DNA from: Diphasiastrum complanatum | Lineage: Eukaryota; Streptophyta; Lycopodiopsida; Lycopodiales; Lycopodiaceae | Direction: 5' to 3' | Assembly: GCA_029204225.1 (NCBI GenBank) | Contig: CM055113.1 | Span: 33,052,433 to 33,116,432 of the forward strand | Length of the DNA: 64,000 nt | Shown here: in pieces, positions 41,565-52,982 of the stretch | How the letters are laid out: each line of letters opens with the position of its first letter | How positions within the stretch are numbered: the stretch's first letter is position 1 | Translations under genes and position numbers: made by a program | The notes under the pieces: generated by a model | Told to the model about the DNA's origin: nothing | The model's input: the letters and a program-made list of their open reading frames with translations, nothing else | Database searches by the model: none

Positions 41565-44198
41565 TATGGCATCCATTAGCAGCATTCAATCAAAGATCTG
41601 CATGATCCTTGACTCCTCAGGATCAAACTTCCTAGTATGAAAGGTGAAGACTTCTCGCATAGTGAAAGGAGAAAGTCTATGGCCCTGGGTTGATGGCACA
41701 GAAGAGATTCTCACAACCACTGGAAAAGAGCTACAGGAATGGAGAGAAAGAAACGACAAGACAGTAGCCATCCTATCTTCCTCCATTGAAGATAGCTTGA
41801 CACTTGATCTAGCCACACTCTCCAAAGCAAGGGAAATGTGGGATACATTGCTGACCAGATTTCAAACAAAATCACGAAGCCAAATTATGCTTCTTGAAGA
41901 TCAGCTGACCAATCTGAGATGGGATGGTAAAGACTTCACCTCCTTATCAGAAAAATGAAGGACCTGTTCCACTTGCTACACAATTTCGGAATAGAGAATG
42001 CAGTCTCAACAGAGAAACAACTCACACATCTGTTGTGAGCTCTACCAAGATCGTTTCAAACGACCCGAACATTACTTGCTAAAGATCCACCCCTTGAGAA
42101 GGCTATAATCAAGATCAGAGAAGAGGTGGAAGCCCATGAACACCTTGATGACAAGGATAACTCTAATCAAGCTCTCTACAACAAGAAAGAGAAGCAAAAG
42201 AAGAATTTCAAGCCTAAGAGGGAGTCAGACCAAAGACAAGATCAAAGGCAGCAGTCAGAGGGAACCAAAGAAGACATATGGAAGAGCAGAAATAAACCGA
42301 GACAACAAAATGGTGAGAAGAAGACCTACACGAGGTGCACATGAGAAGGCCACACTGTTGATAAGTGCTGGCTCAATCAAAAGATAGAGTGTGTCCACTG
42401 TCACAAAAAGGGTCACGGAACCATTGACTGCAACCAAAATCCCAAAAACAAGAAAGCTCAAAGTAGACGGGAGAGCGACAATAGCTCATCCTACGTGGAG
42501 GAACTAGAGTCCTCCAAGATGGCCGAAGATAGAGACAACAACGGCAAGAACCCAGCAGCTTACTTGTGTGCTGATGTGTGTGCGGCATCAATTTCAGATA
42601 CACAAGAGATAATTCTTGATTCAGGTGCAACGTCACACTTCGTGGCAACGAGAACATGAACACTGATTATTAAGAATCAGAATCTTCCAAATATATAATC
42701 TTGGGAGATGGTTCCAAACACAAAGTCAATGGAAGTGGAGCGTTGTGGTTAAAGCACCAAAGGAAGAGACAGAAGGCTCGATGACACTCTATACGTGCCC
42801 ACTCTTCAGAAGGACCTACTATCTATTGCTAAGATGATAGATGCAAGACTAACAGTCACCTTTGAAGGCAATACCTACGAAGTGGTTGAATCTGCAACCA
42901 CTCAGCTTGTCACCATAGGAAAGTGAAAGGAGAACCTGTATCACCTCAGGATCCGAGTACCTTCAGAGCAAGCTCACCATATCAACGAGTCGATGGATAT
43001 TATATGGCACAAGAGGCTGTATCACATGAATACAGTTGCTCTATACAACGCTAGCTAGAGCGGAGCATTCATTAATGTCAATATCAAAGATGTAGCATGC
43101 TTGAAATCTTGTGATGCTTGTAACAAAGGCAAGATGTCACGTATACCATTCACCAAGGACTCTTTCAGAATGAAAGAACTCCTGGGACTGGTACACTCTG
43201 ACATCTGTGGAACGTTTGATGTGGTCTCCTTGGGAGGTTCAAAGTACTACATCATTTTTATTGACAACTTCAGCAAGTTTGCAGCTCTATACTTTATCCA
43301 CAACAAGTCAGAGGCCCTAGACAAAATCACAGAGTTCATAAATTGGGATGAGAAATGGAAGGTCAAGCAACTGACAAGAAGGCGAAGCAGCTGAGAATAG
43401 ACAGAGGAGGAGAATACGTGGATATAGAATAGGCATCAAAGTTTCTATGGGCTAAGGCAGTAGCTACAGCCAACTACCTGCAGAATAGGACAGGTAGATC
43501 CAGTGTTGCACACACCATGCCACACGAGATTTGGTGGGGCAACAAACCAAGTCTGACACATGTGCGCATTTTTGGATGCATTGCATACGCCCACATTCCA
43601 GATCAGAGAAGCTGGATGAAAAGGTGGAGCAAGGATTGCTCATAGGATATGATGTTCATTCATCATACTACATGATCTACATGCCTGACAACAGACAGAT
43701 CAAGATTGTCAAAGACGTCAGATTGGATGAATCAAAGACAATGGCTGACGGAGATCCAGTCGGCTATGAAATCTCGACCAAAGGCTACTATGACCTGCCA
43801 ACATCTCAACAAGGCGCACATCCTGTACCCAAGACACCTGCTACTCACCATAATTCAGCAGTCAGCAAAGGCAAGGCCATCGATTTGACCGCGAACTCTC
43901 CAAGAAGATCCACGAGGGAAAGAAGAGCACCTGTTAGATTTGTACCTGATAGCTCAGATTTGTACCTGATAGCTCAGCCTCTATATCAAAGGAGTTCTGT
44001 GGATATGGAGGAGAACCTCAAACATATGAGAAAGCCATCAGCTGTCCAGACAAAAACAAGTGAATTAAAGCGATGGAAGACAAGATGAATTCCATGGAGC
44101 AAAAATGTCTAGAATCTGGAGCCATTACTAGCAGACATGAAGACTATAAAGTGCAAATGGCTTTTCAAATACATGGGCCTGATGGCAACATATCAAAA
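41565..44198 (+). pseudogene. Copia element H: degenerate gag-protease-integrase
   Basis: The gag starts near ATG 41565 (MASISSIQSKI), meets a stop at 41637, and resumes as GESLWPWVDGTEE and LLEDQLTNLRWDGKDF. Two zinc knuckles follow near 42335-42415 (GHTVDKCW and CVHCHKKGHGTIDC). The protease motif ILDSGATSHF is near 42618. Integrase pieces read CDACNKGKMSRIPF, LVHSDICGTF and, near 43395, RIDRGGEYVD; the stretch that should hold PQQNGVAERKN is deleted. The C-terminal part resumes from 43440 to 44088. An 18- to 20-bp duplication encodes DLYLIA or similar twice near 43935-43975. The reverse transcriptase begins KCKW.FKYMGPDGNI and then runs into the 3' LTR. Confidence 0.85.
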
Positions 44199-45293
44199 CA
44201 AAGCCTTAGCATTTTTCTTAGTTTTTCCATTGCTACTTTTTTTTTTTTTTTTTTTCCTGACTGTTGCATTTCAAACTATGTTTCGCACAATCTGCATTTT
44301 TGAACTGTTTTGTCGCACAGTTCACATTTTTGGATCATGAGAAAAATTCAGCACTAAGTCTAAAACACTTAGAAAATAACTCTGACAACTTTTCCCGACA
44401 CTGTCGCATTTTTCGCATTTCTACGTAAAAAGGTGACACTGTCTCCAAATGCCTTGGAAAAGCTTCTGGCCAACCTTCGCATTTTTTGCCCTTTGGAAAA
44501 AAGCGACACTGTCGCCAAATGCCTTCCGAATAAAAGCAAAGGTGCCCTTGAAAAAGGTACACTCCCCTTGAAAAAACGACACTGCCCTTGAAATCGCGAA
44601 AAGAGTCTTTAAGCAAAATGCAAAGGTCTGCAGCGTGAAGGCACTGTGCAATGGGCAGAAGGCAGCTAATGCATGAACAACATGAGAAGGTCAAACAACA
44701 CGAAACTGTTCGCGCTCCAAAGGACCCTAAAGATCAAACAAGTACCATGAAGTACAGCTTCTTGATATGATATGATGACGTCAGTAGGAGAGCGTTAGGA
44801 CGTGCCTAACCCATCGCTCTTGTAATCTGAAATTAGTTATAGATTGTTAAATCTATCTAATCAGATATGTTATTCAGAAGATATGTATTGCTAGATGCAT
44901 CAAGATGAAGACAATCACGGACACAAAGTAGATAGAACTGTAAAAGTTTGAAATAGCTCTAGAGTGAGTTTACAGATTAGCAGTAGCTAGTCATATTATT
45001 CGTGAGAGAACATCTCTCTTGCGCCAACCCGTTGATCTGGAAAACGAATAGTGCTCAAGAAAGATATTTTTAATTCAGTTTTGATATAGAAGTGATTTTC
45101 TCAATGCTCTGTTCTGTGATGTGTATGATCTGCAATATTGGAATGCATTGTAGCAGTAGCTAAATTTCCGCTATTGTTTTACTCAACATTATTTGTTGTT
45201 TACAAGTTCAATTTTTACAACAGATCGTCAAAAGCGATCTAGGGCTTGGAAGAGAATTAGACCGCAGTCAGTAGCAGTAGCTACTCCTGCCAA
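44199..45293 (+). repeat. 3' LTR of element H, truncated at both ends
   Basis: It matches the 5' LTR from 40350 to 41398. The left edge is fused to the reverse-transcriptase start. The right edge stops about 110 bp short of the LTR end, where reverse transcriptase of another Copia copy begins. Divergence from the 5' LTR is clearly higher than for element A. Confidence 0.75.
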
Positions 45294-45570
45294 CCTTCAT
45301 CGCGTTCTTGCAAACCAAGGGAGTAGACTTTGATGAAACTTTTGGTCCTGTTGCTAAACTAGTTTCTATAAGGTTGATCATTTCTCTTGCAACTACTTTC
45401 GATTGGCCTCTATTTCAACTTGATGTGACTGATGCTTTTCTAAATGGCTATTTGGAAGAGGAGATCTTTATGAGGCAACCCGAGGACTTCATCAAGGAAG
45501 ATCAAGAAGGAAAAATATGTTTGTTGCTAAGAAGCGAAGACAAAAGCAAGACGTTGGGAAGTCATATGTA
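45294..45570 (+). pseudogene. Copia reverse-transcriptase fragment (G2)
   Basis: The frame reads FLQTKGVDFDETFGPVAKL, LFQLDVTDAFLNGYLEEEIF and MRQPEDFIKEDQEGK, the amino-terminal palm of a Copia reverse transcriptase including the first catalytic Asp (QLDVTDAF). YVDD and RNase H are missing. It could be the downstream part of element G, separated from its gag by H and deletions, or an independent copy. Confidence 0.8.
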
Positions 45571-47636
45571 GTAGTACAAGCTCCTACCTCCTTAGAAGCT
45601 CATATGAGATATTCATTACAACCTGCTCTGTTGCCATGTGAAAAATTAAATCTAACGATGACACAAATAGATCTAAGATCTTGGCTTAATTGAGTGCACA
45701 TCACACAATATCAACAATGTAAAAAATCTCAATTCTAGCATGCTAGTTTAGGTGAAATCATGCATAACCCATTATAAATGCTAAGATCCAATTGCCTACT
45801 GGTCTAATCCATACTACAACATCGTACAACAACTTTCAAATGTGTGAAATCATGTCATACAAGTCTAGTTGTAGTCTACACACTAAAATCAACAATATCA
45901 AGAGAGAAGAGATAGAAAAAGACAAGGGCATAGAAGAAGAAAGGTCTTCAAAGATGAAAAGAACATTTGATATATTTCTCCATGATGGTCCTGCTATGTA
46001 TAGCAACAAAATGTCATTTGCCCTAAGTCTAAATATGTTGTCTCTTTTGCTCATCCTTTGTCATATGTCACATTTTTTATGATGGTCATGGGAGTCTTTT
46101 ATTACACAAGCACAACTAGTTTGCTTGAAGTATTTTGTGAGCAATAGCCTATCGTATGAAATGAGTCCACACACCAAGCCATGGATTTCTTCCAATGTAA
46201 ACAATATTTCTTTTGGTGTCTTTTGGTAGGACACATTTCCAATGGATGCTCTTGGGTCCAACTAGATGACCTTGAATTGTATGGCTTGCAATTTCAACTT
46301 TTCTACCTCGTCTCTAGTAGGCCAAGGTGTAGCTTCAAAGTTGTTAGGTATGTTGCCAAAAGATTAAACCATTGTAGCACGACCTCCAAACCTAGCCAAA
46401 ATTGATTAATGGTTTTGTCCACATGGTTGGTGGGCCTCTATCCACATTAACCATATGTATATTGTATTTGACTTAGCACGCATCATCCATGCATGAGACA
46501 CTCATTAATAAACATAAACACCTAATAATTCAACTATGGAGGCATAGCCTGCTTGGGCATAAAAAATCCTAGCATCAAAGAGCCCATACTTTATTGATAC
46601 TCTCGTAAGTGACCGCCATTCACCTACGACACATATCAACAATAGGATATGGGTACTCCCATTTGCAAATGAGCTTAATTCTTCTGCAACATTTCCACAT
46701 CCTGTAACTCTTGTTAAAGTGCTGCCACAAGTAATCTTCAAGTACACATGGTCAAAAAATCTTTCAAGAGTTATGATGGATCAACTCTATCTATGATACA
46801 AGTTACAAATAGAAATAAACATGCCAAACTATGGCTCGTGAGGATTTGTTGCTTGACATAGATGGAAAATGATGACTGATACATTTTGAGATGCTGAATT
46901 TATTTTATGGTGACTTATCTCTGATGCAAAGTTGCAGTCTGCACTTTTGTTTCTTTTTTGCCAATCTGGAATGATTATTTTCCTTTTAAGAGACTTGAAG
47001 TACTTCCACACGTAGAAACCAAAGCTTCAGTGTGCGCAGCACAAATTTGTTAACTAGTTACTATAGGATATACTAAACCTTCTGAGATGTAATCACTCTG
47101 ATGTCATTATATTTGGAGGTTATGCATGAGGTGGAAGTACTTCTATAAAAGGGAGCAGCACAATATATTGACTCTTATCAAACTCATTTGCAAGAATTTT
47201 TGAAGTCGTTCTGATTATAAAGCATGATTCTTGCTACTTCTGATGTATCTCGGTTGCCATGAGGTCAATGATTGAAAGATGCATCTGCGAAGTCCATGAT
47301 TCTCTGCTATACCAATGAACTACACTGAGCAACTTGCTAAAGTCTACACTTTAGACTGCTAAATGCCATAGCTACTGCTCAACTATTGACCATTTGAAAT
47401 GAATATTTGGCCTGTTCGAAGAGTGTCTCAACTCAAATTCATTTATAGGGGTTTGATGCTACAAGGATCTGTTTTTGAAAGTGTGTATTTACTGTATTGT
47501 TGAAAGCTTAGGTATGCTATCTCTATTGACATCAGTCCCATCAAAATGTCAAATATGGCCAATCTAGCCTGTAACATCCATGATCTTTTCCAAAGTCCAT
47601 CTTGAGCATCTACATGTAAGTCGTTGTCCGCTTTGT
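45571..47636. other. No gene recognised; possible 3' UTR at the right end
   Basis: Short frames on both strands have no recognised domain. The right end lies directly downstream of the RING gene stop codon (minus strand), so an unknown part of it may be the transcribed 3' UTR. Confidence 0.4.
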
Positions 47637-48059
47637 TCAAAGAAAGACCTTTGATGGTGGTGGAGCTGGTTTTGAAGCAATAATACCCCTGCATATTGGA
47701 CAATGTGGCTTTTTGTTCTTCCATAAGTCCAATGCACAATTCAGGCAAATTTTAGCATGCCCACATGGTTTTAGTAAAGCTCTATTAGCTCCGAGTTCCT
47801 CAAAACAAATGACACATTCAGCTTCCTGCAAGGTCACAAAAAGAATATAAGAGAGGCAAATGTACACTTTACTAAGTGGTAAAATGCTACAAGAACAAAG
47901 TTTTGGGGGCGTATCGCTGCATGAAAAAAAACCACATACATCGGATAGATTGTCATCTTCCTCTTGTGGAACCTCTGTAGCTGCTTTCTGGAGAGCCTCT
48001 TGATCCTCTAACCATTTCTTTAAAAGCTCCTGTTTCTCATTCTCATTCTCCTCAAAAAG
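47637..48059 (-). CDS. RING-finger E3 ubiquitin ligase, last two exons (partial gene)
   Basis: The penultimate exon (48059-47940, 40 codons) reads LFEENENEKQELLKKWLEDQ and is coiled-coil-like. It ends at a GT donor in phase 0. The last exon (47825-47637) begins after a TTGCAG acceptor with EAECVICFEELGANRALL and encodes a complete C3HC4 RING: CVIC, then CGHAKICLNC, then CPIC, followed by a 19-residue tail and a TGA. RING domains bind E2 enzymes and transfer ubiquitin. All eight zinc ligands are present and no stop interrupts the exons, so the gene looks functional. The exon at 52520-52670 joins in the same phase and is probably the preceding exon. I cannot name the orthologue. Confidence 0.85.
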   Translation of the reverse strand, partial: LFEENENEKQELLKKWLEDQEALQKAATEVPQEEDDNLSDVCGFFSCSDTPPKLCSCSILPLSKVYICLSYILFVTLQEAECVICFEELGANRALLKPCGHAKICLNCALDLWKNKKPHCPICRGIIASKPAPPPSKVFL

Positions 48060-51000
48060 CTGGCATGTCAATGAAATATGTCACTCCAGCAGATGAGAGA
48101 AAAGGGCTACATATGCATTTTTACATAGAAGTTGACATGAAAAGCTGCTACAGACTTAGGAAATTGCATACACTGCTGGTATGAAACATAGGGTCAACTA
48201 TAGAGGGTCCCTACCCTCAAAGAAACCATAACAAAAAAGGGAGGAACACAATCAAGAGCTCTTTGTATGAAAGGATTATACTAAAATGAGCTTGTCACCA
48301 TTCAATTTACTTGTGAGTGTACAGCAGCATACAAGTGACGACAATTTTCTTTAACCAGCAAACAATTTGTTGTGATGTGTAAAAATAATTGAAAGTGTAG
48401 TAAATTCATATCTGATGTACAAGAATTCCTGACAATATATGAAGCATAAATGAAACCAAATCCCAATCATAAAAAATGCATCACAAATTGATCATTGAAG
48501 TGTTGTCAAGTACCAAAAGCGACCCTATGTCCGACATCAACAGCTTAGCAACAAACATTGCACAAATGCTATCAAGCGGCGGGGCTGTGATTTGATTTTA
48601 ACATTGGGCAAGATGATCAACCATCTCGGGGGATACAATTAACTTGACTCACTTTGATGACAGGTACTAAAATCAGCTTGACGACTTGGACCAGAATGGA
48701 GGCTGAAATGGAAGATTCATGATGTTCATAAAGCAATGGGATATGTGAACCTTGCTGAATAAGCAGGAAAATGATCCAAAGAATTACAAGCCATCAAAGA
48801 AATTGAGGATGAGGCAACACCCATGTAGACAGGCATTTCACAAAGCCAGAAGGGTGACAGAATAGACAATAAAAAGTTCTTCGCACACACGACCTATTCG
48901 AAGTGGTCCTGGAGAATTACATTTTGACTCAAAGAGCACTTCCAAGTCAAGTAACAATCAAGAGATACAAACATGCTTTGATTGTGCAAAACGCCGACAT
49001 GTGGCAGCCGGTTCTACAAATTCAAAGCATAGGGGCACATTCCAAAAACCAAAACATGGATCAAATGTAAGACACCGAAAAGGAAGAAGGCAGTAAGCAA
49101 GGAAACAAAAACGACCCATAAGCTCACCTCATCAACTTACTGGGTTGTCACGAGGAGCGAGTTCAGAGGATACCGACTAAAAAAATGGACTGTCAGAATT
49201 GCAACTCGCTCAGATTTGTCAGTCTCAGAATGATGCACATGTAAGACTTTTAGTAGATGCAGGAACATCCCAAACTTTTGTAGTATTGGAAGCAACAGCC
49301 AGCCGAATTCAGTTACCCCTCGTAAAAGACAACACAGCTGGTGGCATTTGCACAATTTCCTGTCCAGTGCATCTTCATATAAGAGTTTATACGGAGATAG
49401 TAGACTGGGACATAGTAAAACTTGCAAGAGATGAAATAGTTTTGGGGATGCTGTGGATAGAGGCACATAAGCCTCCAATTGACTGGAAGCAGCAGGCCGG
49501 GAACATACCATGCCACTCCACCTTGTCAAGGCCTCTTCCATTGAAAGTGATGATCAATTACAATGGATACATGCTAAGGTGGTGAAAATAACTGATCATT
49601 GCCAAGAGCTTCATGCATAGCCTTCCTAAAGCCCACCGTGTGGCTCTTCTTTGTGTTCATCTTGCCTCCTCTCCTCTCATTCCACCTGCTATCTCTGATC
49701 TCTTTACAACAGTCGACCTATCACTTTGTTTCTGATGAACCCTCCACGCTATCTCCTATATGTTCCATCGATCATCATATTCACCTTCTAACTGATACCC
49801 ATGCTGCCTCTTGTGCTCCTTGTCATATGTCTTATCTTGGACAAGTTGAGATCCAACATCAAGTTTTTTATCTCTGATGGCAGAATCTCATTGTTCCTAG
49901 CCAAAGCCCTTTTGGTGCCCATTTGTTGATAAAAAGATGGGACTAAACAGTTATGTATTGTTATCAGGCACTCAATCGCTTAACTATTCATAATCAATAC
50001 ACCATTCCTCATACGAATGACTTATTTGATCAGCTAGGACAACCACAAAAAATTATAAGCTTGATTTGCATTCTTGCTACCATCAAATTCATATCCACTT
50101 AGGTGATGAACGCAAGACCACTTTCCATACTTTGATGGGTCTTTAGAGGTTTCGTGTTTTACTTTTTGGTGTTACCAACGACCCTCCCACTTCTTAGAAG
50201 GTCATGAACGACACTCTACAATCCTCATTAGGGGTCTGTGTTCATTGTTTAATTTGATGAGATTTCGAGTTACAACTCTAATTTAATTTCTCGCGGTATC
50301 CATTTACAAGTTGCTTTTCAACTTCTCATTACTCATCAACTTTTGCCAAGTGCTCCAATGTAAATTTGTTGTTACAATTCTATTCTTTGGCTTTCTTGTC
50401 ATTAGAGGTATTGTTTCCCTTGATCTTGCTAAAGTTTGAGGTGTCGTTCAATGGCCTACTACTAATGTTGTTTGTACGTTTTTTGGGTCTTGCCACTCAC
50501 TTGTGTAAGTCTATACCTCCCTTTGCTACCATTGCCTATCCATTTCATGCTTTATTACACAAGGGTGCTAAATTTGACTGGTCTACACCATGTCAAGATG
50601 CTTTTACCACTTTCCAATTGTTCTTGCTATTGCTCCTATTCTTGCTTTACCCGATTCTAGTAAGCATTTTATTGTTGAGAACAATGCTAGTGATGTAGGT
50701 GTTGAGCCTCTCCTTCGTCAAATCATAGTGTTCTTGCTTACAAGTCCCATTGATTACATTCTTATGAAACTCCGTATTCTACTCAAGAGAAAGAGTTGTC
50801 AGCACTATTCCTGCCCTTACGAAGTGCAATCATTGCCTTCATCCTATGCCTTTCACTTTATACACTGATCATCAGCCTTTACGTTATCTTAAGACTCAAA
50901 AACATCTTAGTGATTTTATTGGTTGCACTGTTTACAATGCTTTCATTACCCGTTGCACCAATGTGCTCATATTTTCTTCTCCAAGATTTCTTGCCTACAT

Positions 51001-52519
51001 GGCCTTCCGCATTCTATTCTTATTGACCGTGATCCTGATTTTACTTCCGGCTTCTAGGGAAAACTTATGCACATTTTGAATGGAGAACTTCTTATGAGTA
51101 TTAATTATCATTCATCTGTTCATGGTTGGGATCAGCACTTCCGTTAGTAGCAGCACAGGAGTATCTCCATTTCTCCAAGCCAATGGATATTCACCTCATA
51201 ATTGCATTGTGCAAGCACATCATTTGGCACGTGTCCATCATCAATTCAAGTCTTTGGCTGATCATCATAATTTTATCTAGATTTTTTTGAAGGTCAATTT
51301 GTTTACCTCTGCCTCTCTTGTGCACACCAAAAGTTTTGTCCAAGGTTGGTCTCTTATGAAGAAATTGTCTGCACATTACTATGGTTTCAGAAAGCTTAGC
51401 CATGTCACCTTCATTTACAGCTTCTTGATACCACTCATGCTTGTGATATTTTTCATGTCATTTTGCATCACTCAGATATTACGCACAAGCTTCATGGTCC
51501 ACCCACAAAAATTGTCAATAGGCATACATTTGTTCATAACTTCCATTCATGATTATTCAAGGAGGAAATCAGTTTATTTTTTTCCGAACAAGTCAATTAA
51601 CAAGTTTGGGCTAGACCCATCAATACAACAGTCAATCTATCAAAAAGCACAACAAAAGGCCTAGGATGTGTCACTCTAGAGGAAACATGGAGTGGAAGGA
51701 AACCTAGCATTCATCATTTAGTAGTACAAACTTTCACGTTTCATTCATTCAAACCCTCATTGACTAAGGTATCTCACGTTTCAAGATAAACTCTCGAACT
51801 CATATTTCCAGCACAAATCTGTACATCCTGAAAGGTGAATTTTTGAAGGAATTGGTCAATCAACTTAAGTGATATGATTTCTCAGTCTTGTCCTTGTCTC
51901 TACAACATTAGTTCAGTTTCCAATAGAAAACCTTATAAGAAGCTTGCCAACGATATCAGCTCAAAAGAAGAGCACTCTCTTAACCAGTACCACCTTTTGG
52001 GAGAAAAAATATATAGTCAAAAAATTACAAGATGCTCGGTGGTGTATAATAAAAGGAAGCAGAGGCAATGAAATACCCTGACATAACACAGTTGTTTTAA
52101 ACTACAACAACAAGTTAGTGCAAGATCAAGTCAACTTTGTGAATAAAAAACATACAAGATATCCACATGTTTGAGAAATTAACACTCACAAATTGAAAAA
52201 CAATTAGTAATTGCGAACAGTTCATATTTTTGGTAAGATTTTGATAGAAAATATACCCAGATAATACACCTTGCAAAGTTTAAAAAAAATTATTCTGACT
52301 ATTAAGGCCCAAACGAGACTCAAAAACTACTCAGAGTGAAATTAGTGTTTTGCATAAATTGTTCAATGTTTGATTTAAGAATCTCAGGAGTTAGCCCATG
52401 GCTATATAACAGGTGAAAATCGTGTCTTGCACTCGGAGTACATAACATGTGTGGACTTCCTAGTGTTCATTACACTGCCATGCACAAAGATATTTCCATG
52501 AGAAGAAGAATATACTTAC
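48060..52519 (-). other. 4.46-kb intron of the RING gene, with an antisense Gypsy remnant
   Basis: The donor (GAA|GTAAGT at 52520/52519) and acceptor (TGCCAG before 48059) agree in phase. Most of the interval is explained by a decayed plus-strand Gypsy element (about 48900-51660). The remainder (48070-48900 and 51660-52500) shows no coding sequence, though an undetected small exon cannot be excluded. Confidence 0.6.
48940..51660 (+). pseudogene. Ty3/Gypsy retrotransposon remnant
   Basis: A damaged gag zinc knuckle (TCFDCAKRRHVAAG, last Cys lost) lies near 48975. A retropepsin-like domain covers 49200-49560, with LLVDAGTSQTFV in place of the usual DSG and IVLGMLWIEAHKPPIDW. Reverse transcriptase pieces include a RLTIHNQYTIPH-like phrase near 49985. 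The RNase H region reads APILALPDSSKHFIVE then NNASDVGVEPLLRQ near 50640-50735, followed by LYTDHQPLRYL near 50860. A C-terminal integrase segment reads MKKLSAHYYGF near 51355. The order protease, RT, RNase H, integrase is that of Gypsy rather than Copia. Many frameshifts and stops; no LTRs recognised. Confidence 0.8.
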
Positions 52520-52670
52520 TTCAATCAATTCTTGTTGTTGTCGCTCCATAAGCTCCATCTCCAAAGCATGTGCTCTTTCATTAAGTTCAACTTCTGCTTT
52601 CAACATCTTCTCACGACAACTCTCTCTTATTCTCAAGGCTTCTTCCTCTTTGTCCAATGCCTCTTTTGCT
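52520..52670 (-). CDS. Coiled-coil exon of the RING gene
   Basis: The exon starts after an ATTACAG acceptor and ends at a GTAAGT donor. It encodes AKEALDKEEEALRIRESCRE, KMLKAEVELNERAHALEMEL and MERQQQELIE, a highly charged helix expected to form a coiled coil and mediate oligomerisation or partner binding. The first base completes a codon from a further upstream exon, so the gene continues to the right. That upstream part was not found; the interval to the right is filled with repeats, so the next intron is probably also long. Confidence 0.75.
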
Positions 52671-52718
52671 CTGTAATACCAATATGCACTAACTTAATGA
52701 TGCTAGCATAAAAAAAAT

Positions 52719-52719
<1 letters not shown>

Positions 52720-52769
<50 letters not shown>
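52720..52769. repeat. (TC)n microsatellite, 50 bp
   Basis: Perfect TC run inside the presumed upstream intron of the RING gene. Confidence 0.98.
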
Positions 52770-52773
<4 letters not shown>

Positions 52774-52944
52774 TTAGAAAGGCAAGGTGGAGCCCCCTCT
52801 CCCCCCACACCGATCACTCAGCCTCCCGCATTCAACAGAACCCACTTACCTCCTCCCTGCTGCACAACAGCTTACTTGGGCTGCTGCCCGATGCTGTTGC
52901 TGCATAGCACCATAGCCTAAATGCAACATAGCAACATAGCCTAA

Positions 52945-52968
52945 ATGTTGCGCAGAGGGGCGCAACAT
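52945..52968. other. Perfect 9-bp hairpin next to a Copia breakpoint
   Basis: ATGTTGCGC and GCGCAACAT pair around an AGAGGG loop. The stem lies 15 bp from the point (about 52983) where Copia I coding sequence ends. It is preceded by two copies of CAACATAGCCTAAATG. Confidence 0.65.
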
Positions 52969-52982
52969 CATAGGAGGTCTTT

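Noticed and set aside
48060-49580. Reading the 49199-49585 frame as a host aspartic protease gene
   Set aside because: The neighbouring zinc-knuckle, RT, RNase H and integrase pieces in Gypsy order identify it as retrotransposon protease.
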